A model generated the notes under the pieces. The model saw nothing but the letters and a program-made list of their open reading frames with translations, was not told the origin of the DNA and ran no database searches. Shown here one piece after another: positions 24,138-33,620 of a DNA stretch of 64,000 nucleotides (positions are counted from its first letter, which is position 1; the number at the start of each line of letters is the position of its first letter). Location of the stretch: the NCBI GenBank assembly GCA_937995755.1, contig CALKJD010000018.1, positions 1 through 64,000 on the forward strand, written 5' to 3'. The position numbers and the translations under genes were made by a program. Origin of the DNA: an uncultured Saprospiraceae bacterium. GTDB taxonomy: Bacteria > Bacteroidota > Bacteroidia > Chitinophagales > Saprospiraceae.

Positions 24138-26960
24138 ATGAATGAAATACAATATTTAGGAGAACATCTTTGGGTAGGCACTGTGGGCCACTTATCCATT
24201 ATACTGGGTTTTGTGGCTTCTTTATTTTCAGCTTTTACATATTTCAAATCTACACAGACCAGAGGTACTGAATTTTCAGATGGATGGCGATCTCTTGGTC
24301 GAATCGGTTGGATGATCCATAGTATTTGTGTATTCACTTTATTTAGTGTGATACTCTATGCCATGTCTCAGTACTATTACGAATATCAGTACGTGCAAGC
24401 GCACGTTTCGGATGATCTACCAATGAGGTATATTTTATCTGCATTTTGGGAAGGTCAAGAAGGGAGTTTTATGCTCTGGATGATATGGCATGCGATATTG
24501 GGTATGTTTATCTGGCGTAAAGATTACAAATGGGAATCTCCTGTATTGGCTATCGTAGTATTGATCAATGCTGTAATATTTTCGATGCTTCTGGGACTAT
24601 ATGTAGAGATTGGAGACACCGCATACAAGATAGGGGCTAACCCTACTCTATTGCTTAGAAATGTATTGGAGTTACCCTTGTTCATGAATGCGGATTACAC
24701 GAGCCTCATTACTGGAAATGGATTAAACCCACTATTACAGAATTACTGGATGACGATACATCCACCTATGTTATTTTTAGGATTTGCCTCTACGGCTTTT
24801 CCTTTTGCTTTTGCCATTGCAGGCCTTTGGACTGGAGATCATAAAGGATGGCTTAAACCAGCTACAAGTTGGTCTTTATTTTCAGCAGGTGTATTAGGTA
24901 CAGGTATACTTATGGGTGCGATATGGGCGTACGAAGCCTTATCATTTGGTGGATACTGGGCTTGGGATCCAGTGGAGAATGCATCACTTGTCCCTTGGCT
25001 ATTTCTAGTAGCTGGGGTGCATACTCACCTTATTGCTCGTCATACAGGATATGCTATCAAGAGTACTTACTTATTTTATATACTTACGTTTGTATTTATT
25101 CTGTATTCTACTTACCTCACAAGATCAGGAGTACTCGGTGAGACATCTGTACATGCCTTCACAGAGATGGGCTTAGGATTACAATTGGTATTCTTTGTTG
25201 CTTTCTTTTTATTATTAGGAATATCTCTTTACATCTATAGATATAAATCGATTCCTGCGCCAGAAAAAGAAGAAAACATCAAGAGTAAAGAATTTTGGAT
25301 GTTCATAGGTTCTCTAGTATTAATGTTTGGAGGATTGTTAATAATCAGTTCTACATCTCTTCCAGTATATAATAAGATTGCTACCTACTTCAACGAAGAT
25401 CATATAGGTCGAGTAATTGAAGATCCTATTGAACACTTCAACAAATTTCAACTCTGGATCGCTGTATTTGTGGCTATACTATCATCAGTAGCCATCTATC
25501 TAAGATATGGTAACAAGCAGCGTAAATGGAACAAGGTATCAAAGCATATCATAATTGCTGCTGTAGTATCAGCCCTAATGACCTATTTGCTTACATTTTG
25601 GATTTCTTACAAGGGAGCATGGCAATACACTGCACTTACTTTCTTTGGATTATTTGCTATGGTGTCCAATGTAGATTATTTATTTACACAGACTAAAAAC
25701 AATGTTAGATTAGCCAGCTCTGCTGTAAGTCACTTTGGCTTCGGAGCGATGATGTTAGGCATCATCACAAGTGGACTTAACCAATCATTCATCTCTAATA
25801 ATCCATTTGTTTTCGGTGAGACTATGGATGATGAAACTAGAAAGAGATCGATTGTATTGATCAAGGGCGAACCACTTTATTCAGAAGGACACTTTATTAC
25901 TTGGCAAAGTGACACGTTGATAGCCAATACGCGCCATTACGATATCAATTTTAAAAAGATAGATGAAGATAGAAATGTATTAGATGAATGGAATCTTCAT
26001 CCTAATGCAGTATATGCCAATGACTTCAGTAAAATTTCTGCATTTAATCCTGACACTAGGCATAAATGGCATGAGGACATATTTACTTGTATACTCAATC
26101 TTTCACCACCAATGATGAGCCAAGAACAGCTCAAAGAGATGGAAGATACGTTGGTCTACAATACGTATTATGCTAATGTAGGTGATACTATTAGAGGAAT
26201 AGAAAACGATATCGTTGTAGAAGCTTTAAGCTACGAACCTTCTCATCCTGAATACAATCCTGAAGACAATGACTTTGGAGTATCCTTGGTAACTACTTTC
26301 CACAATAGAGAATCAAAGAAAGATACTACTGTAGAGACCGCTCTAGGATTACGTGGCCCATTAGTATATAAATACCCTGAGAAAATAGAAAGCTTTGGAG
26401 TCAGAGTTCGGCCTGCGGATACGCTTATGAATATGATATTCCCAATCGAAAGCGATTTGGTGTATACGAATCATACCATTACACAAGGAGGATCATTCTC
26501 TGTAGATGGCACTACTATCGAACTCGTAGAACTCAATAACAAGCCGAGTAAAAGTAGCTATGAACCAGAAGATGGTGATATTGCAATAGAAGCTAGACTT
26601 AAAATTACGCAAGATGGTATCTCATACCCTGCGACTCCTGTCTATGTAATCCGTGGCAATATGCCTATGAGTATCAAGCATTATGTACCACAAACTGGGA
26701 CTCATATTCGCTTCAGTAGTATAGATCCTGTTAATGAAACTTTTGGGTTTAAAGTATCGCAACAAAGCACTGAACTACCGCCACTAGCTATCGAAGTAGC
26801 AGAAAAGGTAACAAGGTCAGATCTGTTATTATTAGAAGCCAAAATATTCCCTGGCATCAATATATTTTGGTCTGGAACGATCATGATGATGATGGGATTA
26901 CTAATGGCATGGATTCTCAGAGTATATTCCAAAAACAATAGTAAAAGAAAGGAATCTTGA
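24138..26960 (+). CDS. ccmF: Cytochrome c biogenesis protein CcmF/CcsA family
   Basis: 940 residues, longer than proteobacterial CcmF (about 650). The WWD haem-handling motif is GGYWAWDPVENASLVPWL (about residue 272), with conserved histidines nearby (TIHPPMLFLG about residue 206, VHTHLIARH about residue 295). About 12-14 membrane helices occupy residues 10-540. A large periplasmic domain (about residues 560-900) with repeated strands precedes a last helix (FWSGTIMMMMGLLMAWIL, near 913). It attaches haem from CcmE to CxxCH motifs of c-type cytochromes. The next gene starts in its stop codon, so the operon is tightly coupled. Confidence 0.92.
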   Translation: MNEIQYLGEHLWVGTVGHLSIILGFVASLFSAFTYFKSTQTRGTEFSDGWRSLGRIGWMIHSICVFTLFSVILYAMSQYYYEYQYVQAHVSDDLPMRYILSAFWEGQEGSFMLWMIWHAILGMFIWRKDYKWESPVLAIVVLINAVIFSMLLGLYVEIGDTAYKIGANPTLLLRNVLELPLFMNADYTSLITGNGLNPLLQNYWMTIHPPMLFLGFASTAFPFAFAIAGLWTGDHKGWLKPATSWSLFSAGVLGTGILMGAIWAYEALSFGGYWAWDPVENASLVPWLFLVAGVHTHLIARHTGYAIKSTYLFYILTFVFILYSTYLTRSGVLGETSVHAFTEMGLGLQLVFFVAFFLLLGISLYIYRYKSIPAPEKEENIKSKEFWMFIGSLVLMFGGLLIISSTSLPVYNKIATYFNEDHIGRVIEDPIEHFNKFQLWIAVFVAILSSVAIYLRYGNKQRKWNKVSKHIIIAAVVSALMTYLLTFWISYKGAWQYTALTFFGLFAMVSNVDYLFTQTKNNVRLASSAVSHFGFGAMMLGIITSGLNQSFISNNPFVFGETMDDETRKRSIVLIKGEPLYSEGHFITWQSDTLIANTRHYDINFKKIDEDRNVLDEWNLHPNAVYANDFSKISAFNPDTRHKWHEDIFTCILNLSPPMMSQEQLKEMEDTLVYNTYYANVGDTIRGIENDIVVEALSYEPSHPEYNPEDNDFGVSLVTTFHNRESKKDTTVETALGLRGPLVYKYPEKIESFGVRVRPADTLMNMIFPIESDLVYTNHTITQGGSFSVDGTTIELVELNNKPSKSSYEPEDGDIAIEARLKITQDGISYPATPVYVIRGNMPMSIKHYVPQTGTHIRFSSIDPVNETFGFKVSQQSTELPPLAIEVAEKVTRSDLLLLEAKIFPGINIFWSGTIMMMMGLLMAWILRVYSKNNSKRKES

Positions 26961-27730
26961 AAATCTGCATCCTCGGATCAGGAAATGTAGCTCACCATAT
27001 TGGTAAAGCGCTACTTAACGCTGGGCATAACATTGTCCAAGTATACTCACGTAATAAAGTAACAGGCAAAGCCGTAGCAAAAAGATGCAAAGCCGAAGCT
27101 ATTTATGATATCAGCAAGCTAAATACTAAAGCTGACCTATACCTTATCGCTGTAAGTGATAACGCGATAGAAACTGTAAGTAAGTCAATACCTTTTAAAT
27201 TATCAAAAAAGCAAATAATAGCGCATACTGCTGGAAGTATCTCTATTAATTCCTTACAAGCTAATGGAGCGCATTTTGGGTCTTTCTATCCATTACAAAC
27301 CTTCTCCAAAGCACGTAGATTATCGTTTGATAAAATACCTATGTGCATATATGCATCAGATGACTACACGACGAAAAAACTTACAAAACTAGCTAAGACC
27401 ATTTCTACTGATGTACGAAAAGTAGATGATGATACGCGTAAAGAGATACATCTATCTGCTGTAATCGCTTGTAACTTCTTAACCCACTTGCTCGCTGAAG
27501 CGGAATCTATATTATCAGATGCTCATGTGGATAAAAGTATATTAACTCCTTTACTGCAGGAAACCATGGCGAAAACAATAGCTCAAGGTGCTAGTAATGC
27601 TCAAACCGGACCTGCAAGACGTGGAGATACTAAAGTGATCAAGAGTCATCTAGATATGTTATCAGATCGACCCGCGACACAAAAACTATATAAACAGCTT
27701 TCAGCTGCCATCAAAAAGAAATATTCATGA
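26957..27730 (+). CDS. Rossmann-fold / DUF2520 oxidoreductase-like protein
   Basis: 257 residues. It starts at TTG 26957, overlapping the ccmF stop by 4 bases, which gives the expected N-terminus of the family (KICILGSGNVAHHIGKALLNAG, key motif GSGNVA). An NAD(P)-binding Rossmann domain (about residues 1-125, with HTAGSISINSL and GSFYPLQTFSK) is followed by the all-helical DUF2520 domain (AVIACNFLTHLLAEAE, near residue 158, and TGPARRGD near 216). It looks like a pyrroline-carboxylate-reductase or ketopantoate-reductase relative; the substrate is unknown. Co-transcribed with ccmF. Confidence 0.85.
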   Translation: MKICILGSGNVAHHIGKALLNAGHNIVQVYSRNKVTGKAVAKRCKAEAIYDISKLNTKADLYLIAVSDNAIETVSKSIPFKLSKKQIIAHTAGSISINSLQANGAHFGSFYPLQTFSKARRLSFDKIPMCIYASDDYTTKKLTKLAKTISTDVRKVDDDTRKEIHLSAVIACNFLTHLLAEAESILSDAHVDKSILTPLLQETMAKTIAQGASNAQTGPARRGDTKVIKSHLDMLSDRPATQKLYKQLSAAIKKKYS

Positions 27731-27996
27731 GAACTATCGGACATATAGATCACCCAAGCAATAAGATTACGGTGCTTGAGCATAATAATAAGATTACGCT
27801 CCAAATAGAATCAGGCTTATTGTCACAATCATTTGCATTCAGAGATGGATCTCCAGTTTCTGATTTTGCTGCTGTTCAAAAATTTTGCACTCCAGATTTT
27901 TTAGCTAAAGTAGACCAGAGATTTCTTGAAATGAATCAGGATTATTTTAATCAAATCAGTCAAGGAATAGAAGAGAAATTTCCTGAAATAATATAA
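27727..27996 (+). CDS. Small hypothetical protein at the end of the ccm operon
   Basis: 89 residues, not recognised. Its ATG overlaps the TGA of the DUF2520 gene (ATGA), implying translational coupling. No signal or membrane segment. It looks like a short beta hairpin region (KITVLEHNNKITLQIESGL) followed by helices (AAVQKFCTPDFLAKVDQRFLE). The tight coupling suggests a real gene. Role unknown. Confidence 0.65.
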   Translation: MRTIGHIDHPSNKITVLEHNNKITLQIESGLLSQSFAFRDGSPVSDFAAVQKFCTPDFLAKVDQRFLEMNQDYFNQISQGIEEKFPEII

Positions 27997-28035
27997 GCGG
28001 AAACTCTTCAAAAACTAATTACTACGGTTTATACG

Positions 28036-28269
28036 CTATTGTCCCCTCAGCGCCGCTCTGGGAATAAAAGCCAATCCAATACCTATAATAGAACCTAGTA
28101 TACTAGCTCCACTACTTAGACCTCCTCCTGCAAATGTCATAATCAATAAAGTAGGAAGTATGGTTATTCCTATCGTCCCTAAAATGTAAGGAATAGAGCT
28201 TACCTCTTTTTCCTTAGCAATCTTACTTATCGATATACTGAGATATATAATGAGTATTAACTGGATCAT
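28036..28269 (-). CDS. Small hydrophobic membrane protein
   Basis: 77 residues with two membrane helices: IQLILIIYLSISISKIA (residues 2-18) and IPYILGTIGITILPTLLIMTF (key residues PYILGTIG), then a Gly/Ser-rich hydrophobic stretch GLSSGASILGSIIGIGLAF. Not recognised. It lies 30 bp downstream of uridine kinase on the same strand and is convergent with the ccm operon. Confidence 0.6.
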   Translation of the reverse strand: MIQLILIIYLSISISKIAKEKEVSSIPYILGTIGITILPTLLIMTFAGGGLSSGASILGSIIGIGLAFIPRAALRGQ

Positions 28270-28299
28270 GATTACATTCTATTTTGTGGATATACTACT

Positions 28300-28914
28300 C
28301 TAGCTATTCTTAGACTGTATAAATGCACTAAGCACATCCAATGTTCCTTTATAAGATTTGTTATTATTGATTACCATATTTACTTCAGTAACATAGGGTT
28401 GAATATATCTTCTATATGATGGCATCACATGATTTTCATAACGGTACATCACATCTTCTACTGGATAGTTTCTTTCATTACTATCACGTTTAATACGACG
28501 GATAATACGATTACTATCATCAGCATGTATGATGATAGATAAGTCAAGCTGATCTTTAATAGCTTTATGATGAAATAGGAATAAGCCTTCCGCGATAATC
28601 ACTTTAGCAGGTTTGATCGTAATTTCTTTGGATTCTGTAGTTTCATTGTTAAACGTATATTCTGTCAATACTACGGTCTCTCCATTTTTCAGCTTTTGGA
28701 TATCCTCAGCAAATTTATCTAGATATAATGAATCAGGAAGATCAAAATTTTCAATTCCTTCTTTGTCCTTTTTCTGTTGTTCTATAGGTTTGTAATAATT
28801 ATCTTGATGAAGAAAGCAAACTTCCCCATTGCAAAACCTTGCTGTAAGATCTCTCACAAAGCAAGTTTTTCCTGATCCACTACCTCCTGATATTCCTATT
28901 ACTATCGTATCCAA
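28300..28914 (-). CDS. udk: Uridine kinase-family P-loop kinase
   Basis: About 204 residues from TTG 28914, which puts the family-typical DTIVIGISGGSGSGKT at the N-terminus. An ATG at 28962 would add 16 residues (MFSIRRFFYIQQNNEA) with no family counterpart, though it cannot be excluded. The P-loop GGSGSGKT, the FLHQDNYYKP stretch (about residue 40), the ENFDLPDSLYLD segment and the RRIKRDSNERNYPVEDVMYRYENHVMPSYRRYI region (key residues RRIKRD and the R/Y pairs) match Udk/PRK. It phosphorylates uridine and cytidine. The divergent neighbour is a nucleoside transporter, consistent with salvage. Confidence 0.88.
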   Translation of the reverse strand: MDTIVIGISGGSGSGKTCFVRDLTARFCNGEVCFLHQDNYYKPIEQQKKDKEGIENFDLPDSLYLDKFAEDIQKLKNGETVVLTEYTFNNETTESKEITIKPAKVIIAEGLFLFHHKAIKDQLDLSIIIHADDSNRIIRRIKRDSNERNYPVEDVMYRYENHVMPSYRRYIQPYVTEVNMVINNNKSYKGTLDVLSAFIQSKNS

Positions 28915-29172
28915 TGCCTCATTATTTTGTTGAATGTAAAAAAACCGCCGAATCGAGAACATTTATGACGCAAAATTCAACTTTTGTTGCGCCAAGATAA
29001 GTAATGACTGATCAAGATCTTTAGAGTAGCTCAAAAGTAAGGATTTTAACCGTAGTTGATTAAATTGAGATTGACGAATTTGAAAGGCAGCGAGATTCTT
29101 ACTTAGTGCACATCACATTGAGCTAGTTCCGAATAAAAGTTATATTTTGACCACTCTTATTAAACGAAGAAA

Positions 29173-30474
29173 ATGGAAATACTCACTGATTTTGGAAGAG
29201 GCCTACTTGGAGTAGTGTCAATGCTAGCTATTTGCTACATATTTAGTCGCAATAGAAAGGCTATAGATTGGCGTCTTGTCGGAGTCGGAATGGGTTTTCA
29301 GATTGTATTTGCCATTTTGGTACTCAAGGTGCCATTTATCAATGCATTCTTTGATTGGCTAGCAGGTGGATTTACATTTATTCTCCAATTTTCGAGTGCT
29401 GGTGCTGAATTTATGTTTGGTGGATTAGTTACTAATATGGATTCCTTCGGATACATTTTTGCTTTTCAAGTGTTGCCTACTATAGTTTTCTTTTCTGCAT
29501 TGACATCCATACTATACTATTTGGGTATACTTCAGAAAGTAGTTTACGGTCTAGCTTGGGCTCTAAGTAAAAGTATGGGTTTATCAGGACCAGAAAGTCT
29601 AGCCGCCGCCGCCAATGTATTTATTGGTCAGACAGAGGCTCCATTGGTGGTAAAGCCTTATTTAGACAATATGACGAGATCTGAGATCATGTGTCTCATG
29701 ACTGGAGGAATGGCTACCATAGCAGGTGGTGTATTTGCTGCTTATATCGGATATCTCGGTGGAGACGATCCTGTACAGCAAACTTTTTTCGCTAAGCATT
29801 TATTGACAGCATCACTTATATCTGCTCCTGCAGCTATCGTAGCCGCTAAAATGTTAGTACCAGAAGAAAACAAAAAAGACATTGACTCTCAGCTAGAAAT
29901 GAGCGGTACTAAAGCTCATAACATACTAGATGCTATATCCACTGGGACCACAGATGGTTTGAAACTGGCTGTCAATGTAGGTGTTATGTTAATTGTATTT
30001 ACTGCACTTATTGCTCTTTGCAATCAATTACTAATGAGCACAATAGGCCAAATAGGAGGATTGAATGAGTGGGTAGTAGAATCCACCTCCAACAAGTTTG
30101 AAGGATTTAATCTTACATATATATTGGGTGTAGTCTTCGCTCCATTCGCATGGCTACTAGGTACACCAGCAGAAGATGTACTCTTAGTAGGTCAGTTATT
30201 AGGTCAAAAGACGGCAATCAACGAATTCGTAGCTTATGCAGAGCTAGATAATATCCGTAAAGCGGGTATGGAACTGAGCCCTAAGTCATTGATTATAGCT
30301 ACTTACGCACTTTGTGGCTTTGCTAACTTTGCTTCCATTGGTATTCAGATCGGTGGAATTGGCGCTATTGCTCCTGGACAGCGTAAGACGCTAACTGAGC
30401 TTGGACTCTTAGCATTACTCGGTGGTACAATAGCAAGTTTCTTAACCGCAGCCATTGCTGGAGTATTGGTGTAA
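29173..30474 (+). CDS. CNT-family concentrative nucleoside transporter (NupC-like)
   Basis: 433 residues with about ten membrane segments. CNT signatures are NVFIGQTEAPLVVKPYL (about residue 154; the key QTEAP), LMTGGMATIAGGVFAAYI (about residue 174), and the C-terminal half with FAPFAWLLGTPAEDVLLVGQLLGQK (key residues GTPAEDV) and YALCGFANFASIGIQIGG (about residue 377). It is an inner-membrane Na+ or H+ nucleoside symporter. It is divergently placed to uridine kinase with a 258-bp shared region that may hold common control; no operator was recognised. Confidence 0.93.
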   Translation: MEILTDFGRGLLGVVSMLAICYIFSRNRKAIDWRLVGVGMGFQIVFAILVLKVPFINAFFDWLAGGFTFILQFSSAGAEFMFGGLVTNMDSFGYIFAFQVLPTIVFFSALTSILYYLGILQKVVYGLAWALSKSMGLSGPESLAAAANVFIGQTEAPLVVKPYLDNMTRSEIMCLMTGGMATIAGGVFAAYIGYLGGDDPVQQTFFAKHLLTASLISAPAAIVAAKMLVPEENKKDIDSQLEMSGTKAHNILDAISTGTTDGLKLAVNVGVMLIVFTALIALCNQLLMSTIGQIGGLNEWVVESTSNKFEGFNLTYILGVVFAPFAWLLGTPAEDVLLVGQLLGQKTAINEFVAYAELDNIRKAGMELSPKSLIIATYALCGFANFASIGIQIGGIGAIAPGQRKTLTELGLLALLGGTIASFLTAAIAGVLV

Positions 30475-30518
30475 TCAAAACCACATGATCAATATATAAG
30501 GCTAAACTATGGAATGTT

Positions 30519-31061
30519 TTAAAACCACTTTTTAGCTTTCTCTAGCATCCTTCTAATAGACAGCTCTTCATTGTACTTGGACACATCATCAAATGCGATC
30601 CACTTCAAATCTTTAGATTCTGCAGATACAGATAGGGATTCACCTTCATCAGCTTCAAATAAAAATTGAATATCATAATGGTGATGCGCTGGAAAGCCTT
30701 TCCGCTCTGGAATCAGATGTACATCAATCGAGAGTACTTGATCGTTAAGTAGCTTAATAGATTGTAAGCCTGACTCCTCTTGTGCCTCTCTGATGGCTGC
30801 GTGGCGGATCGTTGCATCACTTTTTTCAGCATGACCACCTAATTGGAGCCACATTCCTAATTTTGTATGATGTGTAAAAAGTGCTTTGGTACGTTCTCTA
30901 TTGACTATCCATGAGGAACCAGTCAGATGGCCTACTTCTAGCTTCTGATTCATAGGATTATCATGGGAATTTATAAATGCTATTGTACGCTGAATCATCT
31001 CAGATTCTACAGTTCCATATGGAATTACATTATTCAATAGATCGATGGTAAGCTTTTTCAT
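30519..31061 (-). CDS. NUDIX hydrolase
   Basis: 180 residues. The Nudix helix is visible as GGHAEKSDATIRHAAIREA followed by QEESGL (about residues 92-116). The REAQEESGL half is canonical, but the loop is one residue longer than the standard GX5EX7RE spacing and Asp stands for the first Glu. It hydrolyses a nucleoside-diphosphate-linked substrate that cannot be named. It follows the type A secreted protein by 2 bp and converges with the nucleoside transporter; I see no terminator between them. Confidence 0.85.
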   Translation of the reverse strand: MKKLTIDLLNNVIPYGTVESEMIQRTIAFINSHDNPMNQKLEVGHLTGSSWIVNRERTKALFTHHTKLGMWLQLGGHAEKSDATIRHAAIREAQEESGLQSIKLLNDQVLSIDVHLIPERKGFPAHHHYDIQFLFEADEGESLSVSAESKDLKWIAFDDVSKYNEELSIRRMLEKAKKWF

Positions 31062-31063
31062 AT

Positions 31064-31915
31064 TTATTCCACTTTGACAATCTTTAATATTACTGGCTCA
31101 CTTTCATTCCTTTCGACATAAATGACATTCAAACCGTTATGAGAAAGTATTATTTGCTTGTGCTTAACCGTACCTCTTTGTATCTCTCTTCCGACAATAT
31201 CTTTGATCACGAATTTGTTACCATTAAGCTTCTGTGAAGATAAACTTATAATGCCGTCTGTTGGATTAGGGGAAGCAATTATCTCTTCTAAACTTAAATC
31301 GACGACATCCACCGCCGTACTTTGCTCTATCTTAATATCATCCAGCCACACTATAGATTGCGCATTACAACCATCTAATGCTCCATTTTGCGAAGCAGCA
31401 TTTATCCAAATACTTATAGCATCTACATTTTCAAACAAGATAGGTAGTTCTATTTGCGTAAACTCTTCGATCACATCATAACTCAACCACTCTACCCTTC
31501 CCAGATAGACATCATCTTTAGAAAAGCCAACGGTAATATCCACATAGGACTCATCCCATTCTGTAAGTGATTCTGTCTTTACACTGAAATAAACACTCTG
31601 TCCACTAGGTAAACTAGCCTCCAAGTCTTGGTATAAATTAGCAGTGCTCCTACAATCAAAAAAGGCTGAAGTAATTACCTCATCCTTAATAGCCATTAAA
31701 GAATATTTACCTTCGACTACATGAATGGAATCCTTGTAAAACCTACCAATTACAGTATCAATACCCGTCGAAAAATCATTAACATTCCATCCTGTGGGTG
31801 ATTCTATTCCATCAACCCACTCCCAATCTTCAAATCCCCATTTTAGTGCTTGACCATATGAAGTCGCAGAAATAGACAAAAAAATCAATACGATACAAGT
31901 TGTTATAGCTCTCAT
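31064..31915 (-). CDS. Secreted protein with T9SS type A sorting domain
   Basis: 283 residues with signal peptide MRAITTCIVLIFLSISATSYG. Residues about 22-195 form a beta-rich domain like PCMD/carbohydrate-binding jelly rolls (WGFEDWEWVDG, VYFSVKTESLTEWDESYVDIT, SIVWLDDIKIEQS). The last 75 residues are a Por secretion tail: SPNPTDGIISLSS, FVIKDIVGREIQRG and the C-terminal VILKIVKVE. It is exported by the T9SS and anchored or released after tail cleavage. Ligand unknown. It heads a two-gene unit with the NUDIX gene. Confidence 0.85.
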   Translation of the reverse strand: MRAITTCIVLIFLSISATSYGQALKWGFEDWEWVDGIESPTGWNVNDFSTGIDTVIGRFYKDSIHVVEGKYSLMAIKDEVITSAFFDCRSTANLYQDLEASLPSGQSVYFSVKTESLTEWDESYVDITVGFSKDDVYLGRVEWLSYDVIEEFTQIELPILFENVDAISIWINAASQNGALDGCNAQSIVWLDDIKIEQSTAVDVVDLSLEEIIASPNPTDGIISLSSQKLNGNKFVIKDIVGREIQRGTVKHKQIILSHNGLNVIYVERNESEPVILKIVKVE

Positions 31916-32000
31916 ATGAGATGGTAACTTTTAATGATATGACACAATCCAGAATCTATTCGCTTAAATAGTTTTAATTCACTCTAATTTACAAAAACTA

Positions 32001-32036
32001 AAAATGGCCCTTCCGAAAATAGGAAGAGCCATTTAT
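32001..32036 (-). terminator. Terminator downstream of rocD
   Basis: AAATGGC (32002-32008) pairs with GCCATTT (32028-32034) and CTTCC with GGAAG inside, about 23 bases past the rocD stop on the minus strand. Confidence 0.7.
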
Positions 32037-32058
32037 ATCGTTACAATTTAAGCAGATT

Positions 32059-33330
32059 CTACTTTTTATACTCTTTGATAGTCTTAGAAATAATATCACA
32101 ACATTCATTGATCTGATCTTCCGTCATCACTAATGGAGGTGCAAATCTGATAATATTACCATGAGTTGGTTTAGCCAATAATCCGTTGTCTCTAAGGGCC
32201 ATACATATGTTCCACGCTGTTTTACTATCTTCTGTATCATTGATAACCACAGCATTTAACAATCCTTTCCCTCTCACTAATGTAGCGAGATCACAAGTAT
32301 CTACTAGCTCTTGCATTCTCGCTCTGAATACCTTACCCATTGCTTCCGCATGCTCAGCTAATCCTTCGTCTTTCACCACATCCAATGCGGCAATAGCTAC
32401 TGCACAAGCTAGAGGATTACCTCCAAATGTAGATCCATGTTCTCCAGGTTTGATACAAAGCATGATATCATCATCCGCCATGACAGCAGATACAGGAAAT
32501 ACTCCTCCAGAAAGCGCTTTTCCTAAGATTAGGATATCTGGTCTCGTCTCGTATTTATTTTCACAAGATTTACTACAAGTACAATCTCCACATACAGCCA
32601 AAAGCTTACCTGTACGTGCTATTCCTGTCTGGACTTCATCCGCTATAAACAAGACATTATTTTCTTTACAAAGCTTGGCTGCATCCGGAAGATAATTTGC
32701 ATCTGGCACCACTACTCCAGCCTCACCTTGTATAGGCTCCACTATAAATCCTGCAACATTAGGGTCTTTCAATGCATCTCTCAATGCGTCGAGATCATTA
32801 TAATCTATGATTTCTAATCCTGGAAGATATGGACCATATTCTGCACGAGCATCTGGATCTACAGAAGCTGAGATTACTGCCATAGTACGACCATGAAAGT
32901 TACCTGATGCGAATATAATTTTAGCTGTATTTTCTGCTAATCCTTTCTTCTGATACGCCCACTTTCTACATAATTTCAGCGCTGTTTCTACGGCTTCTAC
33001 ACCACTATTGATTGGAAGAATCTTATCGTATCCAAAATACTCAGACATATACTTCTCATATGGTCCGAGCATATCATTATAAAATGCCCTTGATGTCAAA
33101 GTAAGCTTTTGAGCTTGCTCTGTAAGTGCACCTACAATACGTGGATGGCAATGGCCTTGATTCACAGCAGAGTATGCAGAAAGGAAGTCAAAGTATTTAT
33201 TTCCTTCTACATCCCAAACATGTACTCCATCTCCTTTAGCTAGTACAACTGGTAATGGATGATAATTATGTGCGCCATACTTATCCTCTTGATTCATGAG
33301 CTCTTGTGATGATAGAGTTGCTTTTGTCAT
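32059..33330 (-). CDS. rocD: Ornithine--oxo-acid aminotransferase
   Basis: 423 residues. It transfers the delta-amino group of ornithine to 2-oxoglutarate, giving glutamate semialdehyde, in arginine/ornithine catabolism. Class III aminotransferase features are the N-terminal [35 protein letters not shown] (about residue 49), [12 protein letters not shown] (about residue 144), [14 protein letters not shown] (about residue 227) and the PLP lysine in [10 protein letters not shown] (about residue 269), then [11 protein letters not shown]. Between the DEVQ motif and the PLP lysine there is a Cys-rich insertion [10 protein letters not shown]. Single gene with its own terminator. Confidence 0.95.
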   Translation of the reverse strand: MTKATLSSQELMNQEDKYGAHNYHPLPVVLAKGDGVHVWDVEGNKYFDFLSAYSAVNQGHCHPRIVGALTEQAQKLTLTSRAFYNDMLGPYEKYMSEYFGYDKILPINSGVEAVETALKLCRKWAYQKKGLAENTAKIIFASGNFHGRTMAVISASVDPDARAEYGPYLPGLEIIDYNDLDALRDALKDPNVAGFIVEPIQGEAGVVVPDANYLPDAAKLCKENNVLFIADEVQTGIARTGKLLAVCGDCTCSKSCENKYETRPDILILGKALSGGVFPVSAVMADDDIMLCIKPGEHGSTFGGNPLACAVAIAALDVVKDEGLAEHAEAMGKVFRARMQELVDTCDLATLVRGKGLLNAVVINDTEDSKTAWNICMALRDNGLLAKPTHGNIIRFAPPLVMTEDQINECCDIISKTIKEYKK

Positions 33331-33480
33331 GTATTCTATATTTTTATGTTTGTATTATCGTTAATTCTTATCTGCAAGTTAGTGATTAGTTAATTGCTGG
33401 CCGATAACTTGATAATGAATCTTTTGAACAAATAGGACAAAAGAGAAATGTTTTGATTTGAGGCTATTCTACATAAAGAA

Positions 33481-33506
33481 GCCTGTAAGAATTGAATCTT
33501 ACAGGC
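33481..33506 (-). terminator. Hairpin downstream of the OmpA-like gene
   Basis: Perfect 10-bp arms GCCTGTAAGA (33481-33490) and TCTTACAGGC (33497-33506) around ATTGAA. On the minus strand it lies 115 bases past the stop of the 33621-34205 gene. There is no long T-run. Confidence 0.55.
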
Positions 33507-33620
33507 CATATAATGTTATTCTTCTATCTTATACTAATGCATCAGTAGTCCACCACGATATATTGTTATTACACGTATATCAATGCTCACTAAGAAAACA
33601 TCAGATCAAATCAATAAGTC

